6,369 nucleotides of DNA. Origin: VRUB01 sp046758085. Its GTDB lineage: Bacteria > Pseudomonadota > Gammaproteobacteria > Acidiferrobacterales > SPGG2. The first letter of the stretch is position 1, and each line of letters opens with the position of its first letter. The notes beneath the pieces are model-generated. The model had not been told where the DNA came from. It made no database searches and saw only the letters and a list, made by a program, of their open reading frames with translations. Location of the stretch: positions 1-6,369 of the forward strand of contig JBHHZP010000183.1 in the NCBI GenBank assembly GCA_046758085.1, given 5' to 3'. Shown here one piece after another: positions 5,818 through 6,369 of this stretch. The translations under genes were made by a program, and so were the position numbers.

Positions 5818-6369
5818 CAGGCCCGTGCCCCCGGAGCGACGGCGCTTTCGTGTGCGGCTGGCGCGGTGATCCAACCGTAGCCGCGTTTCTCCAGTTCTAG
5901 TGCAAGCGTCTTGTCGCCAGACTTGACGATGCGACCATTAGCGAGCACGTGTACATGATCCGGCACGACATAGTGCAACAAACGTTGATAATGAGTCACA
6001 ACGATAGTCGCACGATCGGGACTGCGCAGCGTGTTGACGCCTTCGGCAACGACCTTCAAGGCATCGATGTCGAGTCCGGAGTCGGTTTCGTCAAGGATGG
6101 CGAGCTTGGGTTCCAGTATCGCCATCTGCAGGATCTCATTGCGTTTCTTTTCGCCACCGGAGAATCCCTCGTTGACGGATCGATACAACAACTCCTCTTT
6201 CATATGCATGAGTTTCAGCTTTTCTTTAACCAGGCCGAGAAAATCGATGGCGTCGAGCTCCTCTAACCCCTGGTGTTTGCGCACTGCATTGAGCGCAGCC
6301 TTGAGCAAGTAGATGTTGCTCACGCCAGGGATCTCGACGGGGTACTGGAACGCGAGGAACACTCCTTCC
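5817..6369 (-). CDS. sufC: SufC ATPase of the SufBCD scaffold (5' truncated)
   Basis: These are the C-terminal 183 residues of SufC, the ABC-type ATPase that powers SufBCD during cluster assembly; it is a soluble subunit, not a transporter. The frame runs off the right edge, and the first visible residues EGVFLAFQYPVEIPGVSN match the Q-loop region of E. coli SufC. The Walker A motif and start codon lie outside the window. Visible motifs are the ABC signature in GFSGGEKKRNEILQMA, Walker B with the SufC-typical LAILDETDSGLDIDALK, and the switch histidine in VVTHYQRLL. HVLANGRIVKSGD and GYGWI close the conserved part. The C-terminal tail is a little longer than in E. coli. The stop codon shares one base with the sufD start. 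The GTG at 6362 is an internal valine codon, not the start. sufB is expected immediately upstream. Confidence 0.97.
   Translation of the reverse strand, partial: EGVFLAFQYPVEIPGVSNIYLLKAALNAVRKHQGLEELDAIDFLGLVKEKLKLMHMKEELLYRSVNEGFSGGEKKRNEILQMAILEPKLAILDETDSGLDIDALKVVAEGVNTLRSPDRATIVVTHYQRLLHYVVPDHVHVLANGRIVKSGDKTLALELEKRGYGWITAPAAHESAVAPGARA

Noticed and set aside
5818..5874. A longer SufD starting at 5874.
   Set aside because: The extra 19 residues are arginine-rich shadow sequence inside sufC. The TGATG overlap at 5815-5819 is the natural start.

Overview
This window looks like chromosomal DNA from a proteobacterium, most likely a gammaproteobacterium. The proteins match proteobacterial families, the coding regions are moderately GC-rich, and genes are tightly packed. 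The lineage is inferred from protein style and operon layout; there is no rRNA or other marker. No tRNA, rRNA, CRISPR array, phage gene or complete insertion sequence was seen.

Layout. Positions 1-1646 (+ strand) hold the C-terminal part of a large AsmA-family envelope protein whose start lies left of the window. Positions 1647-1840 are a convergent intergenic region. It contains a compact set of inverted repeats that together resemble a roughly 163-bp MITE-like element flanked by CTAG, with a perfect hairpin near its middle. From 1841 to the right edge everything is on the minus strand and forms the downstream part of a SUF iron-sulfur cluster assembly operon. In transcription order (right to left) it reads sufC (5' truncated by the window edge), sufD, sufS, sufU, a sufT-like DUF59/MIP18 gene, and a Rieske-type [2Fe-2S] ferredoxin gene.

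How the genes work together. SufS takes sulfur from cysteine and passes it as persulfide to SufU, which relays it to the SufBCD scaffold. SufC is the ATPase of that scaffold and SufD a structural subunit; SufB should lie just beyond the right edge. The SufT-like protein is an auxiliary maturation factor. The Rieske protein is a small electron carrier and a plausible client of the pathway. sufC/sufD, sufD/sufS and sufS/sufU overlap by 1, 4 and 1 bases, so they are probably translationally coupled.

Two things break this tidy order. The sufT-like gene has an in-frame TAA at codon 37, exactly where the family has a tyrosine, with well-conserved sequence on both sides. Then a 220-bp gap separates it from the Rieske gene. 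That gap carries copies of an 8-base motif (GATACAAG / CTTGTATC) in opposing orientations, which could fold into a large stem-loop in the transcript. These two features and the MITE-like element are the most noteworthy content. I did not find a convincing wholly new multi-gene system.
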